Assembly (NCBI RefSeq): GCF_900099905.1
Contig: NZ_FNEE01000014.1
Location: 1 to 64,000, forward strand
Length of the DNA stretch: 64,000 nt
Direction: 5' to 3'
Source: Mesorhizobium muleiense
GTDB taxonomy: Bacteria > Pseudomonadota > Alphaproteobacteria > Rhizobiales > Rhizobiaceae
The notes under the pieces are model-generated. The model searched no databases. It had not been told where the DNA came from and saw nothing but the letters and a program-made list of their open reading frames with translations. Below are positions 30,533-38,970 of the stretch, piece by piece. Both the position numbers and the translations under genes were made by a program. Position 1 is the first letter of the stretch, and each line of letters begins with the position of its first letter.

Positions 30533-33045
30533 GCGCTGCGGTCAAGGAGCGTTCGCCGGAAGAATACAAGGCGCAGGAACAGCGGCTGCGCGCTGTGTGG
30601 GCCAATCCGACCGGTTGGCGCTACTGGACCTCGGTGAACAATTACCAGATCGGCCTCTGGTACGGCTCGGCCGCCTTCGCCTTCATGCTGTTTGCCGGCG
30701 TGCTCGCGCTGCTGATGCGACTGCAGCTCGCCGTGCCCGACAACGACTTCCTCTCGGCCGACTTATTCAACCAGGCTTTCACCCTGCACGGCACGGTGAT
30801 GATGTTCCTGTTCGCGGTGCCGATCTTCGAGGCGGTCGCGATCTTCCTCCTGCCGCCGATGCTGGGCGCCCGCGAAATGCCGTTTCCGCGCCTCGGAGCC
30901 TTCAGTTTCTGGAGCTTTTTGCTCGGCGGTATCTTCGTCTGCGGCTCGATCTTCTTCAATGCGGCGCCGTCGGCAGGCTGGTTCATGTATCCGCCGCTCG
31001 CCACCGACAAGGAGTTCTCCGGCATTGGCGCCGACATCTGGCTGCTCGGCCTTTCCTTCATCGAAGTCGCCTCGATCGCGGCCGCCGTCGAACTCATCGT
31101 CGGCATCATGAAATGCCGCGCGCCGGGCATGCGCATCAACCTGATGCCGCTCTTCGCCTGGTACCTGCTGATCGTTGCCGGAATGATCCTGTTCGCCTTC
31201 CCGCCGCTGATCGCCGGCGACCTCCTGTTCGAGATGGAACGGATGTTCGATTGGCCGTTCTTCGACGCAGCGCGCGGCGGCGACCCGCTGCTGTGGCAGC
31301 ATCTGTTCTGGATATTCGGCCATCCGGAAGTCTACATTATCTTCCTGCCGGCGATCGCGCTGATGGCCATGATCGTGCCGACTTTTTCCCAGCGTCCGAT
31401 CGTCGGTTACTCCTGGATCGTGCTCGCGGCAGTGGGGACAGGGTTCCTTTCCTTCGGCCTGTGGGTGCACCATATGTTTGCCACAGGCCTGCCGCAGATC
31501 TCGCTGGCCTTCTTCTCGGCGGCCTCCGAGGCGGTGGCGATCCCGACGGGCGTGCAGATCTTCGTCTTCATCGCCACCATGCTGGCCGGCCGGGTGATCT
31601 TCTCGACCCCGATGCTGTTCGGCACCGGAGGGCTGGCCATCTTCGTCATTGGTGGCCTGACGGGCGTCATGGTGGCGCTCGCACCCTTCGACTGGCAGGC
31701 CCACGACACGTATTTTGTCGTTGCGCATCTCCATTATGTGCTGATCGGCGGCATGCTTTTCCCGGTCGTGGCCGGGCTCTATTACTATTACCCGCTGATC
31801 GACGCGAAGAAGCTCTCAGACGGGTTGGGGCGGCTCGCCTTCTGGCTGATGTTCTGCGGCTTCAACATCGCCTTTTTCCCCATGCATCTGAACGGCTTGC
31901 GCGGCATGCCCCGCCGCGTCTTCACCTATCCAGCCGAAATCGGCTGGAACTGGCTGAACCTGATCTCGACGGCCGGAGCCTTCATTTTCGCCGCGGGCGT
32001 GCTGGTGGTCGTCTTCGACGTGCTCAGGCCAAAGCACCGGCAGCCGCGCGGCGAGTTCAACCCGTGGAATGCCGGCACGCTGGAATGGATTTCCGAGCCG
32101 GAGGAGAACTGGGGCGTCCGCTCGATACCCATCGTGCGCAGCCGCTACCCCTTGTGGGACCAGAAGGACCTTGCCCGCAAAGTCAATGAAGGCCGCTATT
32201 ATCTGCCCGACGCGGAAGAGGGATGGCGCGAGGGACTGGTCACCACCGTGCTCGACGCCGAACCCGTCCAGGTGCTGCGCGTCGGCGGCACCTCCCATGT
32301 CACCATCGTCTCGGCTCTTTCGCTCGGAGGCGCCTTCATCGCGCTTACCTTCCACTGGTGGATCGCGACGGCGCTGGCCGCAATCATCTGCTTTTGCGCA
32401 GTCATCTACTGGCTCTGGACGGGCACTGGCGAAATCCCCGAGAAGCCGGAAAAGGATGTCGGCCTGGGCCTCAGCCTGCCGCTTTATGCCTCCGGCTCCG
32501 ATTCGGTCGGCTGGTGGGCGATGTTCATCACCATGGTGGGCGATGGCACCGCGTTCGCCAGCCTCGTCTTCGGCTATTTCTTCTACTGGACGATCCATGC
32601 CAACTTCACCGCGGGAATTGCCGGGCCCGATGCGGTCTGGTCGCTGGTGGCTGCCAGCCTGTTCGCTGCGGCGTGGGGCCTGATGGTTGCGGCACGCACG
32701 GTCAACAGGCGCGGCGCTACGGCCACTATGCGCGGCTTGCTGGTGCTGTCCCTGCTGACGACCGTTGCCGCGTCCGCCACAGGCCTGGCCGCGCCATTGT
32801 CTCCAGGCATGGACCCGACGCGCCACGTCTATCCCGCAATCGTCTGGATCCTAGTGATCTGGGTGCTCGCCCATGCAGCGCTCGGCACAGTCATGCAGGC
32901 CTATTGCCTGGCCCGCTCGCTGGCCGGCCGACTGACGCCGAAGCATGACCTGGATCTAGGCAATGTGGTGCTCTACTGGCATTTCCTGCTGATTGCCGCC
33001 GTCACCACCTTCGCCATCATCGGCCTCTTTCCGGCAGCGATGTGA
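30529..33045 (+). CDS. ctaD: Cytochrome c oxidase subunits I and III fused
   Basis: 838 residues, about 18 membrane helices. The first 600 or so are subunit I: haem ligand His87 in TLHGTVMMF, CuB ligand His265 in GHPEVYIIFL with His314/His315 in WVHHMFATG, and haem ligands in VAHLHYVLIGG (His400, His402). The C-terminal part is subunit III, with DSVGWWAMFITMVGDGTAFA and FGYFFYWTIH. It reduces oxygen to water at the inner membrane and pumps protons. This fused form is typical of the caa3-type oxidases found in many Rhizobiales. The ATG overlaps the coxB stop by four bases. Just before the next gene there are only seven bases. Confidence 0.93.
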   Translation: MSAAVKERSPEEYKAQEQRLRAVWANPTGWRYWTSVNNYQIGLWYGSAAFAFMLFAGVLALLMRLQLAVPDNDFLSADLFNQAFTLHGTVMMFLFAVPIFEAVAIFLLPPMLGAREMPFPRLGAFSFWSFLLGGIFVCGSIFFNAAPSAGWFMYPPLATDKEFSGIGADIWLLGLSFIEVASIAAAVELIVGIMKCRAPGMRINLMPLFAWYLLIVAGMILFAFPPLIAGDLLFEMERMFDWPFFDAARGGDPLLWQHLFWIFGHPEVYIIFLPAIALMAMIVPTFSQRPIVGYSWIVLAAVGTGFLSFGLWVHHMFATGLPQISLAFFSAASEAVAIPTGVQIFVFIATMLAGRVIFSTPMLFGTGGLAIFVIGGLTGVMVALAPFDWQAHDTYFVVAHLHYVLIGGMLFPVVAGLYYYYPLIDAKKLSDGLGRLAFWLMFCGFNIAFFPMHLNGLRGMPRRVFTYPAEIGWNWLNLISTAGAFIFAAGVLVVVFDVLRPKHRQPRGEFNPWNAGTLEWISEPEENWGVRSIPIVRSRYPLWDQKDLARKVNEGRYYLPDAEEGWREGLVTTVLDAEPVQVLRVGGTSHVTIVSALSLGGAFIALTFHWWIATALAAIICFCAVIYWLWTGTGEIPEKPEKDVGLGLSLPLYASGSDSVGWWAMFITMVGDGTAFASLVFGYFFYWTIHANFTAGIAGPDAVWSLVAASLFAAAWGLMVAARTVNRRGATATMRGLLVLSLLTTVAASATGLAAPLSPGMDPTRHVYPAIVWILVIWVLAHAALGTVMQAYCLARSLAGRLTPKHDLDLGNVVLYWHFLLIAAVTTFAIIGLFPAAM

Positions 33046-33052
33046 GGCGCCG

Positions 33053-33433
33053 ATGTGGCTTGTCCCAAAACAGATCGAGACACTGTGGACGCTGTTCACT
33101 GCGCCGGTGGTGTGGGCTGCGCATTTCCTTGTTTGCTACATTGGCGCGGCGATCTATTGCGCCAAACCCGAGCTTGTCGGGCTGAGTTTCAGCGCTGTGC
33201 GCGCCGGCATCGCCGCCGCCACCGTGATCGCCCTCTCGCTGATCGCGCTGTCAGCATGGCTCGCCTGGCGGCAATGGGGCCTCGGCACAGACGATCCGCC
33301 GCACGACGATCCGACGAGACGCGACCGGACCCTGTTCCAGGGCTTTGCGACGCTGCTGCTCTCGGGTCTCAGCTTCATCGCCGTGATCTTCACCGCGATG
33401 CCTGCATTGTTCCTGACGGAGTGTATCCGGTGA
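33053..33433 (+). CDS. Small membrane protein of the caa3 oxidase operon
   Basis: 126 residues with three predicted helices (WTLFTAPVVWAAHFLVCYIG, AGIAAATVIALSLIALSAWL and a third near the C-terminus ending in ALFLTECIR). It lies 7 bases after the CoxAC gene, and its stop overlaps the start of ctaG (GTGA). Similar small proteins occur at this place in other caa3 operons and are presumably assembly or stability factors, but no activity is known. ATG 33053 has gagg five bases upstream. Confidence 0.75.
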   Translation: MWLVPKQIETLWTLFTAPVVWAAHFLVCYIGAAIYCAKPELVGLSFSAVRAGIAAATVIALSLIALSAWLAWRQWGLGTDDPPHDDPTRRDRTLFQGFATLLLSGLSFIAVIFTAMPALFLTECIR

Positions 33434-34053
33434 GACGCGCCTGCCTCATCCTCGGCATCCTCGTCCTTGCCCTGGTCTGGCTCGGGCCGCTGCTCGATGG
33501 CTTGCGGGATTCGTTTTCGGCGCACATGCTGGCGCATATGGGAGTGGTGGCGATCGCCGCGCCGCTGATGGCGATTGGGGTCCCGCTCGGCCCGACACCA
33601 GGTGCGAGCCGGGCGTTCACCCTCGCCCTCCCCGCCTCCCTCGTCGAACTCATCGTCGTCTGGTCCTGGCACGCACCGGCCTTGCGGGTTCTGGCGCAAA
33701 GCTCGCTGTTTGTCACCGCTGTCGAGCAGGTCACGTTCCTCGCCGCCGGGCTGTTCCTGTGGCTGGCCTGCCTGCCGCGCCGCGGCTCGGACACCACAGG
33801 CTATGCCGCCGGCGCCTTCGCCCTGCTTCTGACGTCCATCCACATGACCTTGCTCGGCGCGCTGCTGGCGCTGACCCCGCGGCCGCTTTATGGGACCGGC
33901 GAGACAAGCTGCTTCGGCATCGCGCTTTCCGCCCAGCAGGATCAGGAACTTGGCGGCGTTATCATGCTTCTGGTCGGCGCCGCGGTCTACCTGGCCGGCG
34001 GCGTGACGCTTTTCGCGCGCATCCTCGCCACACCACCGCGGAAGACGGTCTGA
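33430..34053 (+). CDS. ctaG: caa3-type cytochrome c oxidase assembly protein CtaG
   Basis: 207 residues, about six membrane helices. MLAHMGVVAIAAPLMAIGVP and WSWHAPALRVLAQ match the caa3_CtaG family (not the unrelated Cox11-type CtaG), whose members help insert copper into oxidase. The start is GTG at 33430, overlapping the upstream TGA by four bases; an ATG start would cut the first helix. Its own stop (TGA 34051-34053) overlaps the next ATG. The position in the oxidase operon supports the call. Confidence 0.85.
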   Translation: MRRACLILGILVLALVWLGPLLDGLRDSFSAHMLAHMGVVAIAAPLMAIGVPLGPTPGASRAFTLALPASLVELIVVWSWHAPALRVLAQSSLFVTAVEQVTFLAAGLFLWLACLPRRGSDTTGYAAGAFALLLTSIHMTLLGALLALTPRPLYGTGETSCFGIALSAQQDQELGGVIMLLVGAAVYLAGGVTLFARILATPPRKTV

Positions 34054-35138
34054 TGCATATCAGCTGGAAGAAGCTCGCCATAGCGCTTGCCATTCTGCCC
34101 TTCGTCGTGGTGCTGGCGGCCTGGATCGGCTTTTTCAATGTCGGTGCCTCGAGCGGCCACTGGAAGATCACGGAATGGTTCCTCCATTTCGCCATGCGAT
34201 CGGCTGTGCGCACCTATGCCCTGGCGGTCGACGCTCCAGAGGCTCTGCCGCGCCATGCGATTCAGCCGGCCGCCGGGCATTTCGCAGGCGGCTGCGCCAT
34301 CTGTCACGGCGCGCCGGGCGAGCCGCGATCTCCTGTCGTCATGAGAATGCTGCCGCAGCCGCCTGACCTTGCCGGGGCCGTCGGCGAATGGTCGGACGCG
34401 GAGCTTTTTCGTATTGTCAAGCACGGCGTGCGTTTCACCGGCATGCCGGCCTGGCCGACGCAGGAACGCGACGACGAGGTCTGGGCGATGGTCGCCTTCC
34501 TGCGCGAACTGCCGTCGCTGGACGAAGCCACCTATCGCGATCTCGCCTATGGCGAAAGGCTTGCGCCTCCTGCAGGCGCTGCCGAAACCCTGCCGCAAGC
34601 GCTGGCGGATTGCGCCCGCTGCCACGGCGAGGACGGTCTTGGACGCGGTCCCGCGATACCCGTTCTGGCCGGGCAGAGCGAGGCGTATCTGCTTGAAAGC
34701 CTGCGTGCCTATGCCGAGGAAGGCCGGGCAAGTGGGTTGATGAGCCTGCCCGCCATTGCGGCAGGGCCTCAACTCTGGCCGGACCTGGCCAGGCATTTCG
34801 CTGCCCTGCCGGCGATGCGCCCCGGCGGCGGGGGCGATCCAGCACTTGTCCGGCGCGGCAAGGAAATCGCCGAGAGCGGCGTCAGGCAGGCCAATGTGCC
34901 CGCCTGTCTCGCCTGTCACGGAAGACAGGACCGCAGCCCGCTCTATCCCTCGATCGCCGGCCAGCCGGCGCCCTACATCGAGACGCAGCTTGGGTTGTTC
35001 AGGGCGGGAAAGCGTGGCGGAACGCGCTTCGGCCATCTCATGGCAAATGCCGCGAAGGGTCTGACGGACGACGACGTCCGCGCGCTTGCGGCCTACTTCT
35101 CCCGATCGGCCGCTGCGTCGGCAACCGCAACGCGATAA
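34053..35138 (+). CDS. Membrane-anchored three-haem cytochrome c
   Basis: 361 residues. An N-terminal signal anchor (KLAIALAILPFVVVLAAWIG) precedes three haem-binding motifs: CAICH (81-85), CARCH (187-191) and CLACH (285-289). So this is a triheme periplasmic electron carrier made of one unusual and two class I-like domains. It probably feeds electrons to the CuA/cytochrome c of CoxB. It is translated directly after CtaG, with overlapping start and stop. The next gene codes for a PQQ-type dehydrogenase-like protein, so it may also be the electron acceptor for that enzyme; that is inference. Confidence 0.87.
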   Translation: MHISWKKLAIALAILPFVVVLAAWIGFFNVGASSGHWKITEWFLHFAMRSAVRTYALAVDAPEALPRHAIQPAAGHFAGGCAICHGAPGEPRSPVVMRMLPQPPDLAGAVGEWSDAELFRIVKHGVRFTGMPAWPTQERDDEVWAMVAFLRELPSLDEATYRDLAYGERLAPPAGAAETLPQALADCARCHGEDGLGRGPAIPVLAGQSEAYLLESLRAYAEEGRASGLMSLPAIAAGPQLWPDLARHFAALPAMRPGGGGDPALVRRGKEIAESGVRQANVPACLACHGRQDRSPLYPSIAGQPAPYIETQLGLFRAGKRGGTRFGHLMANAAKGLTDDDVRALAAYFSRSAAASATATR

Positions 35139-35175
35139 GCGCGTTTGCGTTCTTTCGACGTTTTTCGAGGTTCTG

Positions 35176-36522
35176 GTGAAAAACTTGGCTACCGCCCTTC
35201 TCATGCTGATCATTGTTCTCGTAATCGCCGCAGGAGCGATCTTCTTCCTGTCGCGCGAAGAGGCGACCGTTCCGATCGCCGAGACCTATGGCCCCAACCC
35301 GACCCTGCCGGAGCCCAATCCGACCTGGCTGCCGACCGTCCATGTCGCCAAGGCCATGCCATGGCCGCAGGGCACCAAGCCGACAGCGGCCCAGGGATTT
35401 GCAGTCAACGAATATGCCCGCGGGCTCGACCATCCGCGCTGGCTGTATGTGTTGCCAAACGGCGACGTGCTGGTGGCCGAGAGCAATGCGCCGCCCAGGC
35501 CGGAGGAGGGCTTCAGCATACGGCGCTTCTTCGTCAATTTCTTCCAGAGCCAGGCCGGCGCGGGGACGCATAGCGCCAATCGCATCACGCTGCTGCGCGA
35601 TCAGGACGGCGACGGGGTGGCAGAAACCAGAACCGCCTTTCTCACCGGGCTGTTCTCGCCATTCGGCATGACCCTGCTCAACGGCAAGCTCTACGTCGCC
35701 AACGCCAATGCAATTGTGGCCTTTCCCTACCAGGAGGGTGCGACCGAGATCACCGCACCGGCGGAGAAGATCGTCGACCTGCCTGCGGGGAGGAACCACC
35801 ACTGGACCAAGGACGTGACCGCCTCGCAAGACGGGACGAAGCTCTATGCGACGGTCGGATCCAATTCCAATGTCGGCGAGAACGGCCTGGAGGCAGAGCA
35901 GAACCGCGCCGCCGTGCTGGAGATCGATCTCGCCTCGAGACAGACGCGTCTCTTCGCCTCGGGCCTGCGCAATCCGAACGGCTTGTCGTGGAATCCGGAA
36001 AGCGGTGAGCTCTGGGTCGTCGTCAACGAGCGCGACGAGATCGGCAGCGACCTGGTGCCGGATTACATGACTTCGGTGATGGATGGCGGCTTCTATGGCT
36101 GGCCTTACAGCTATTTTGGCGAGCACGTCGATAATCGCGTCAAGCCGCAGCGGCCCGACCTCGTCGCCCAGGCGATCAAGCCGGACTATGCGCTCGGGGC
36201 GCACACGGCTTCATTGGGACTGACCTTCAACACAGGCGACCTGTTCGGTCCTCAATACAGGAATGGCGCTTTCGTCGGGCAGCATGGCTCGTGGAACCGC
36301 AGGCCGCACAGCGGCTACAAGGTGATTTTCGTGCCGTTTTCAGGCGGCAGGCCCTCCGGCCCGCCCCAGGACATCCTCACCGGCTTCCTGAGCGAGGACG
36401 ACAAGGCTTTTGGCCGTCCCGTGGGCGTGGCGATAGACCGGCGCGGCGCCCTGCTGGTGGCGGATGATGTCGGCAACAAGATCTGGCGGGTCGTTCCAGC
36501 TCAGACGCAATCGGCACTTTGA
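35176..36522 (+). CDS. Sorbosone-dehydrogenase-like (PQQ-type beta-propeller) protein
   Basis: 448 residues from GTG 35176. A membrane anchor (TALLMLIIVLVIAAGAIFF) is followed by a periplasmic six-bladed propeller of the glucose/sorbosone dehydrogenase type: GLDHPRWLYVLPNGDVLVAE, GLFSPFGMTLLNGKLYVANA, DGTKLYATVGSNSNVGENG, GLRNPNGLSWNPESGELWVV, SLGLTFNTG and QHGSWNRRPHSGYKVIF. Such enzymes oxidise aldoses or similar sugars and pass electrons to cytochromes. GTG is preceded by gagg at the right distance; a longer frame from 35086 runs within the preceding gene. It is last in the oxidase operon, 37 bases after the triheme cytochrome. Cofactor dependence is not proven. Confidence 0.82.
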   Translation: MKNLATALLMLIIVLVIAAGAIFFLSREEATVPIAETYGPNPTLPEPNPTWLPTVHVAKAMPWPQGTKPTAAQGFAVNEYARGLDHPRWLYVLPNGDVLVAESNAPPRPEEGFSIRRFFVNFFQSQAGAGTHSANRITLLRDQDGDGVAETRTAFLTGLFSPFGMTLLNGKLYVANANAIVAFPYQEGATEITAPAEKIVDLPAGRNHHWTKDVTASQDGTKLYATVGSNSNVGENGLEAEQNRAAVLEIDLASRQTRLFASGLRNPNGLSWNPESGELWVVVNERDEIGSDLVPDYMTSVMDGGFYGWPYSYFGEHVDNRVKPQRPDLVAQAIKPDYALGAHTASLGLTFNTGDLFGPQYRNGAFVGQHGSWNRRPHSGYKVIFVPFSGGRPSGPPQDILTGFLSEDDKAFGRPVGVAIDRRGALLVADDVGNKIWRVVPAQTQSAL

Positions 36523-36614
36523 GCAGTTCGTGCTGCCGGCGGCCCGGAAGCGATATGGCACCGCTTGCCATTGCCGGTCGGACACGGCGTTCCGGCGCCG
36601 ATCAAAGCCGAAAA

Positions 36615-37745
36615 TCAAGCTGTCGTTGCCAATCCGCGCCCCCGTGCGTGCCGGACCCTTTGACGCATACGATCGGCAAGGGAAGCGAGCGAGCCTTGCG
36701 CCGTGCGCGTCCCAAGGACGGATTGCAGGACAACGCCCTGCGTTGCGAATTTATGCTTGAACGCCTCTGCGCCGCACAGGAAATCGACCGTGCTCAAGCC
36801 GTGATCGAACGACCACTGTATGTAGTCCATCATCAGGATCATGCCCGGCGACGCCTGGCTGAAATCCGGATCGAAAGTGGTCACGAACGCCATCATGGTG
36901 TGGTGCTGGACGAAGTTGATGGAAACCGCGACCATTGCGCCATCGCATTCAAGTACGAAAATGTGCAGCACGCCGGCACGCGCCAGCGCGTCAACAAGTG
37001 CGGCCAGTACCGGCGCTCCCTCTTCGAAAAGTTGCGATTCACGCTTGCGCTCGACCAGCCATCTGCGCTTCAGGGCAGAGAGCCGGTCGAGTACCGGCTG
37101 CAGTGGCTCGTCTGGCGCAAGCAGGCGAAATTTCATTTCGCCGGCTTCTTCCAACGTCTTGACGCCGCGCCGATAATTCTGCCGTGTCTTTTTCGACTGC
37201 TCCGCGAACCACGCCCCTCCGCTCGCCCACTGTCCGGCGACGCGATAACTGACTTCCTCCCTGTGATTGGGGCGAAGTCTGATCCCGCTGGAGGGATCCG
37301 GAGTGAGAATTTTGCGGGCCGCCGCACCCGGCAAGAGACGATTGAGAAAGGCAATATCGAAGCCACCGGCGTCACAGATCCGGGCCCATACTCCCTGCAG
37401 GGCCGATAACGAGCATTCCGGAGCAACGAGAATATCGCCGTAATCGGTATAGCTGCTGGCCGCCCATTCGAGAAACCGCAGGCCCTTGCGCTTGCGGATC
37501 GCCATGGGAACGACAGCAACGAGCCTGTCACCATTCCAGACCAGGCCGATCCGCAGCGCGCGCTGGTCACGGTCCGCTACGGTATTCCACCAGGCCGAAA
37601 TCCAGGCATGACTCTGAAAGACCAGCCCATCGGTGCGACGCCAGAGATTCATCCAATCGGCTTCGATCGCAGCCAGGCGATCCGCCGAACGGACAACTTC
37701 CAGGCGCTCTGCGCTCGAGGCGTCAATCGAAACAATTGTGTTCAT
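36615..37745 (-). CDS. GNAT-type acetyltransferase (CelD/BcsL-like, Acetyltransf_6)
   Basis: 376 residues. An N-terminal GNAT-like half (WMNLWRRTDGLVFQSHAWIS, GDRLVAVVPMAIRKRKGLRF) and a C-terminal half (LHIFVLECDGAMVAVSINF, PGMILMMDYIQWSFDHGLST, DFLCGAEAFKHKFA) are typical of Acetyltransf_6 proteins found in cellulose and exopolysaccharide loci. It would transfer an acyl group, possibly to the polysaccharide. It is cotranscribed with the preceding hydroxylase-like gene (ATGA overlap). The acceptor cannot be told from sequence. Confidence 0.8.
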   Translation of the reverse strand: MNTIVSIDASSAERLEVVRSADRLAAIEADWMNLWRRTDGLVFQSHAWISAWWNTVADRDQRALRIGLVWNGDRLVAVVPMAIRKRKGLRFLEWAASSYTDYGDILVAPECSLSALQGVWARICDAGGFDIAFLNRLLPGAAARKILTPDPSSGIRLRPNHREEVSYRVAGQWASGGAWFAEQSKKTRQNYRRGVKTLEEAGEMKFRLLAPDEPLQPVLDRLSALKRRWLVERKRESQLFEEGAPVLAALVDALARAGVLHIFVLECDGAMVAVSINFVQHHTMMAFVTTFDPDFSQASPGMILMMDYIQWSFDHGLSTVDFLCGAEAFKHKFATQGVVLQSVLGTRTAQGSLASLADRMRQRVRHARGRGLATTA

Positions 37746-38728
37746 TGGGAACGATCCTGTGCGATGGCATCGGGACGCCTCAGGAACAGTCTGCGGAGAT
37801 GCCCTCCCATCTTCCTGAGCGGCAGGATGTAAAGCCCAAAGAGCGATTGATAGTCGCGCACATCGCGATCTATCAGGCCAAATTTGAGGTCTTCATCCGG
37901 ATCCGGGACAAACTGCGTCCCGAAGAGGCGATCCCAGAACGAAAACAGCAGGCCAAAATTCTTGTCGTAGTGGCGAGGGTCGATGCTGTGGTGCACCTGG
38001 TGCCAGTGCGGACACAAGATGACGTTGTTCAACGGGCCGAAGGAAATCTTGAAATGGGTATGACGAACAAAGTCCATCATCAGGATGTTGCGGATGACAT
38101 AGACGTTGATGCCGAAGATGGCGATCTCTGCCGGATCGAGCGCGATCAGGCTCCAGATGCCGAAGCAGATCCCCGGGATGACGCCATCCCAGATACGGTT
38201 CAACAGATCGTCCAGCGGGTGAACCCGGTCCTTGGTGATTCCCACCATCACCTCGGCCGAATGATGCACTTTGTGCAATTCCCACAGGAACGGGAAGTGG
38301 TGCTGGGCGACATGGTAGAGATAGTACGAAATGTCGTAGGCGATCAGCATGGTTGCGGTGAAGATGACGATCGTCACCGGTCCGGCCGGGCCGTCGATGA
38401 GCGGCGCCTCGATACCGAGCAGCCAGCCGATTGCGTGGTGCGTCCCATAGCCGACGGCGGCAACGAAGGTGGCGCCGGCAGGGATGAGCAGGAATGGCAT
38501 TATCGCCCGTTTGGTGACCCAAAATAGGACATCCGCTCGCGCCGACGGGTGCAGGATGACTTCCGCCGGGAAAGCGAAATCGAAAAAGTCCCTGAGGGAT
38601 TTATGCTCGACAGTCCGCCAGTAAGCGACCACCGCGCTCCCCAGTGCGGTGAAAAGCAGGAGGCCGAGCGTCACCAGATCGACGTTCGAAAGCTTTTCCA
38701 CAATCAATCCGGCGAATTCAGAAAACAT
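37742..38728 (-). CDS. Sterol desaturase/fatty-acid hydroxylase family membrane protein
   Basis: 328 residues from the chosen start. Several membrane helices and the di-iron histidine motifs of the family are visible: HVAQH, HKVHHSAE and HWHQVHHSIDPRHY. It would hydroxylate or desaturate a lipid chain at the membrane using oxygen. The ATG at 38728 has aggag at an 11-base spacing; a longer frame begins at 38851 with a hydrophobic stretch and cannot be ruled out. It overlaps the acetyltransferase gene by four bases. Presence in a polysaccharide locus suggests it may modify a lipid carrier or acyl decoration, which is speculative. Confidence 0.8.
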   Translation of the reverse strand: MFSEFAGLIVEKLSNVDLVTLGLLLFTALGSAVVAYWRTVEHKSLRDFFDFAFPAEVILHPSARADVLFWVTKRAIMPFLLIPAGATFVAAVGYGTHHAIGWLLGIEAPLIDGPAGPVTIVIFTATMLIAYDISYYLYHVAQHHFPFLWELHKVHHSAEVMVGITKDRVHPLDDLLNRIWDGVIPGICFGIWSLIALDPAEIAIFGINVYVIRNILMMDFVRHTHFKISFGPLNNVILCPHWHQVHHSIDPRHYDKNFGLLFSFWDRLFGTQFVPDPDEDLKFGLIDRDVRDYQSLFGLYILPLRKMGGHLRRLFLRRPDAIAQDRSQ

Positions 38729-38970
38729 CGGTGCGGTGGCTCCTGGGCCGTAAGCTGGCCATCCGGCGAATTGCGAAGCAAGAAACTTGCCAAACCCACT
38801 GCATGTTGCCGGCAGCCAAATGGCTATTGCGGCTGCAACAAGCATAAGCATGCCGGATTTGCGCCAGACTAGCAGTTCAACCGTAACAAAACGCTAAAAG
38901 TTCGAACGCAATTAATCTCGAACATGGCCGAAACACCGGAGAGGCCGCTCCGCTGCAGCGCCGGTCGCTA

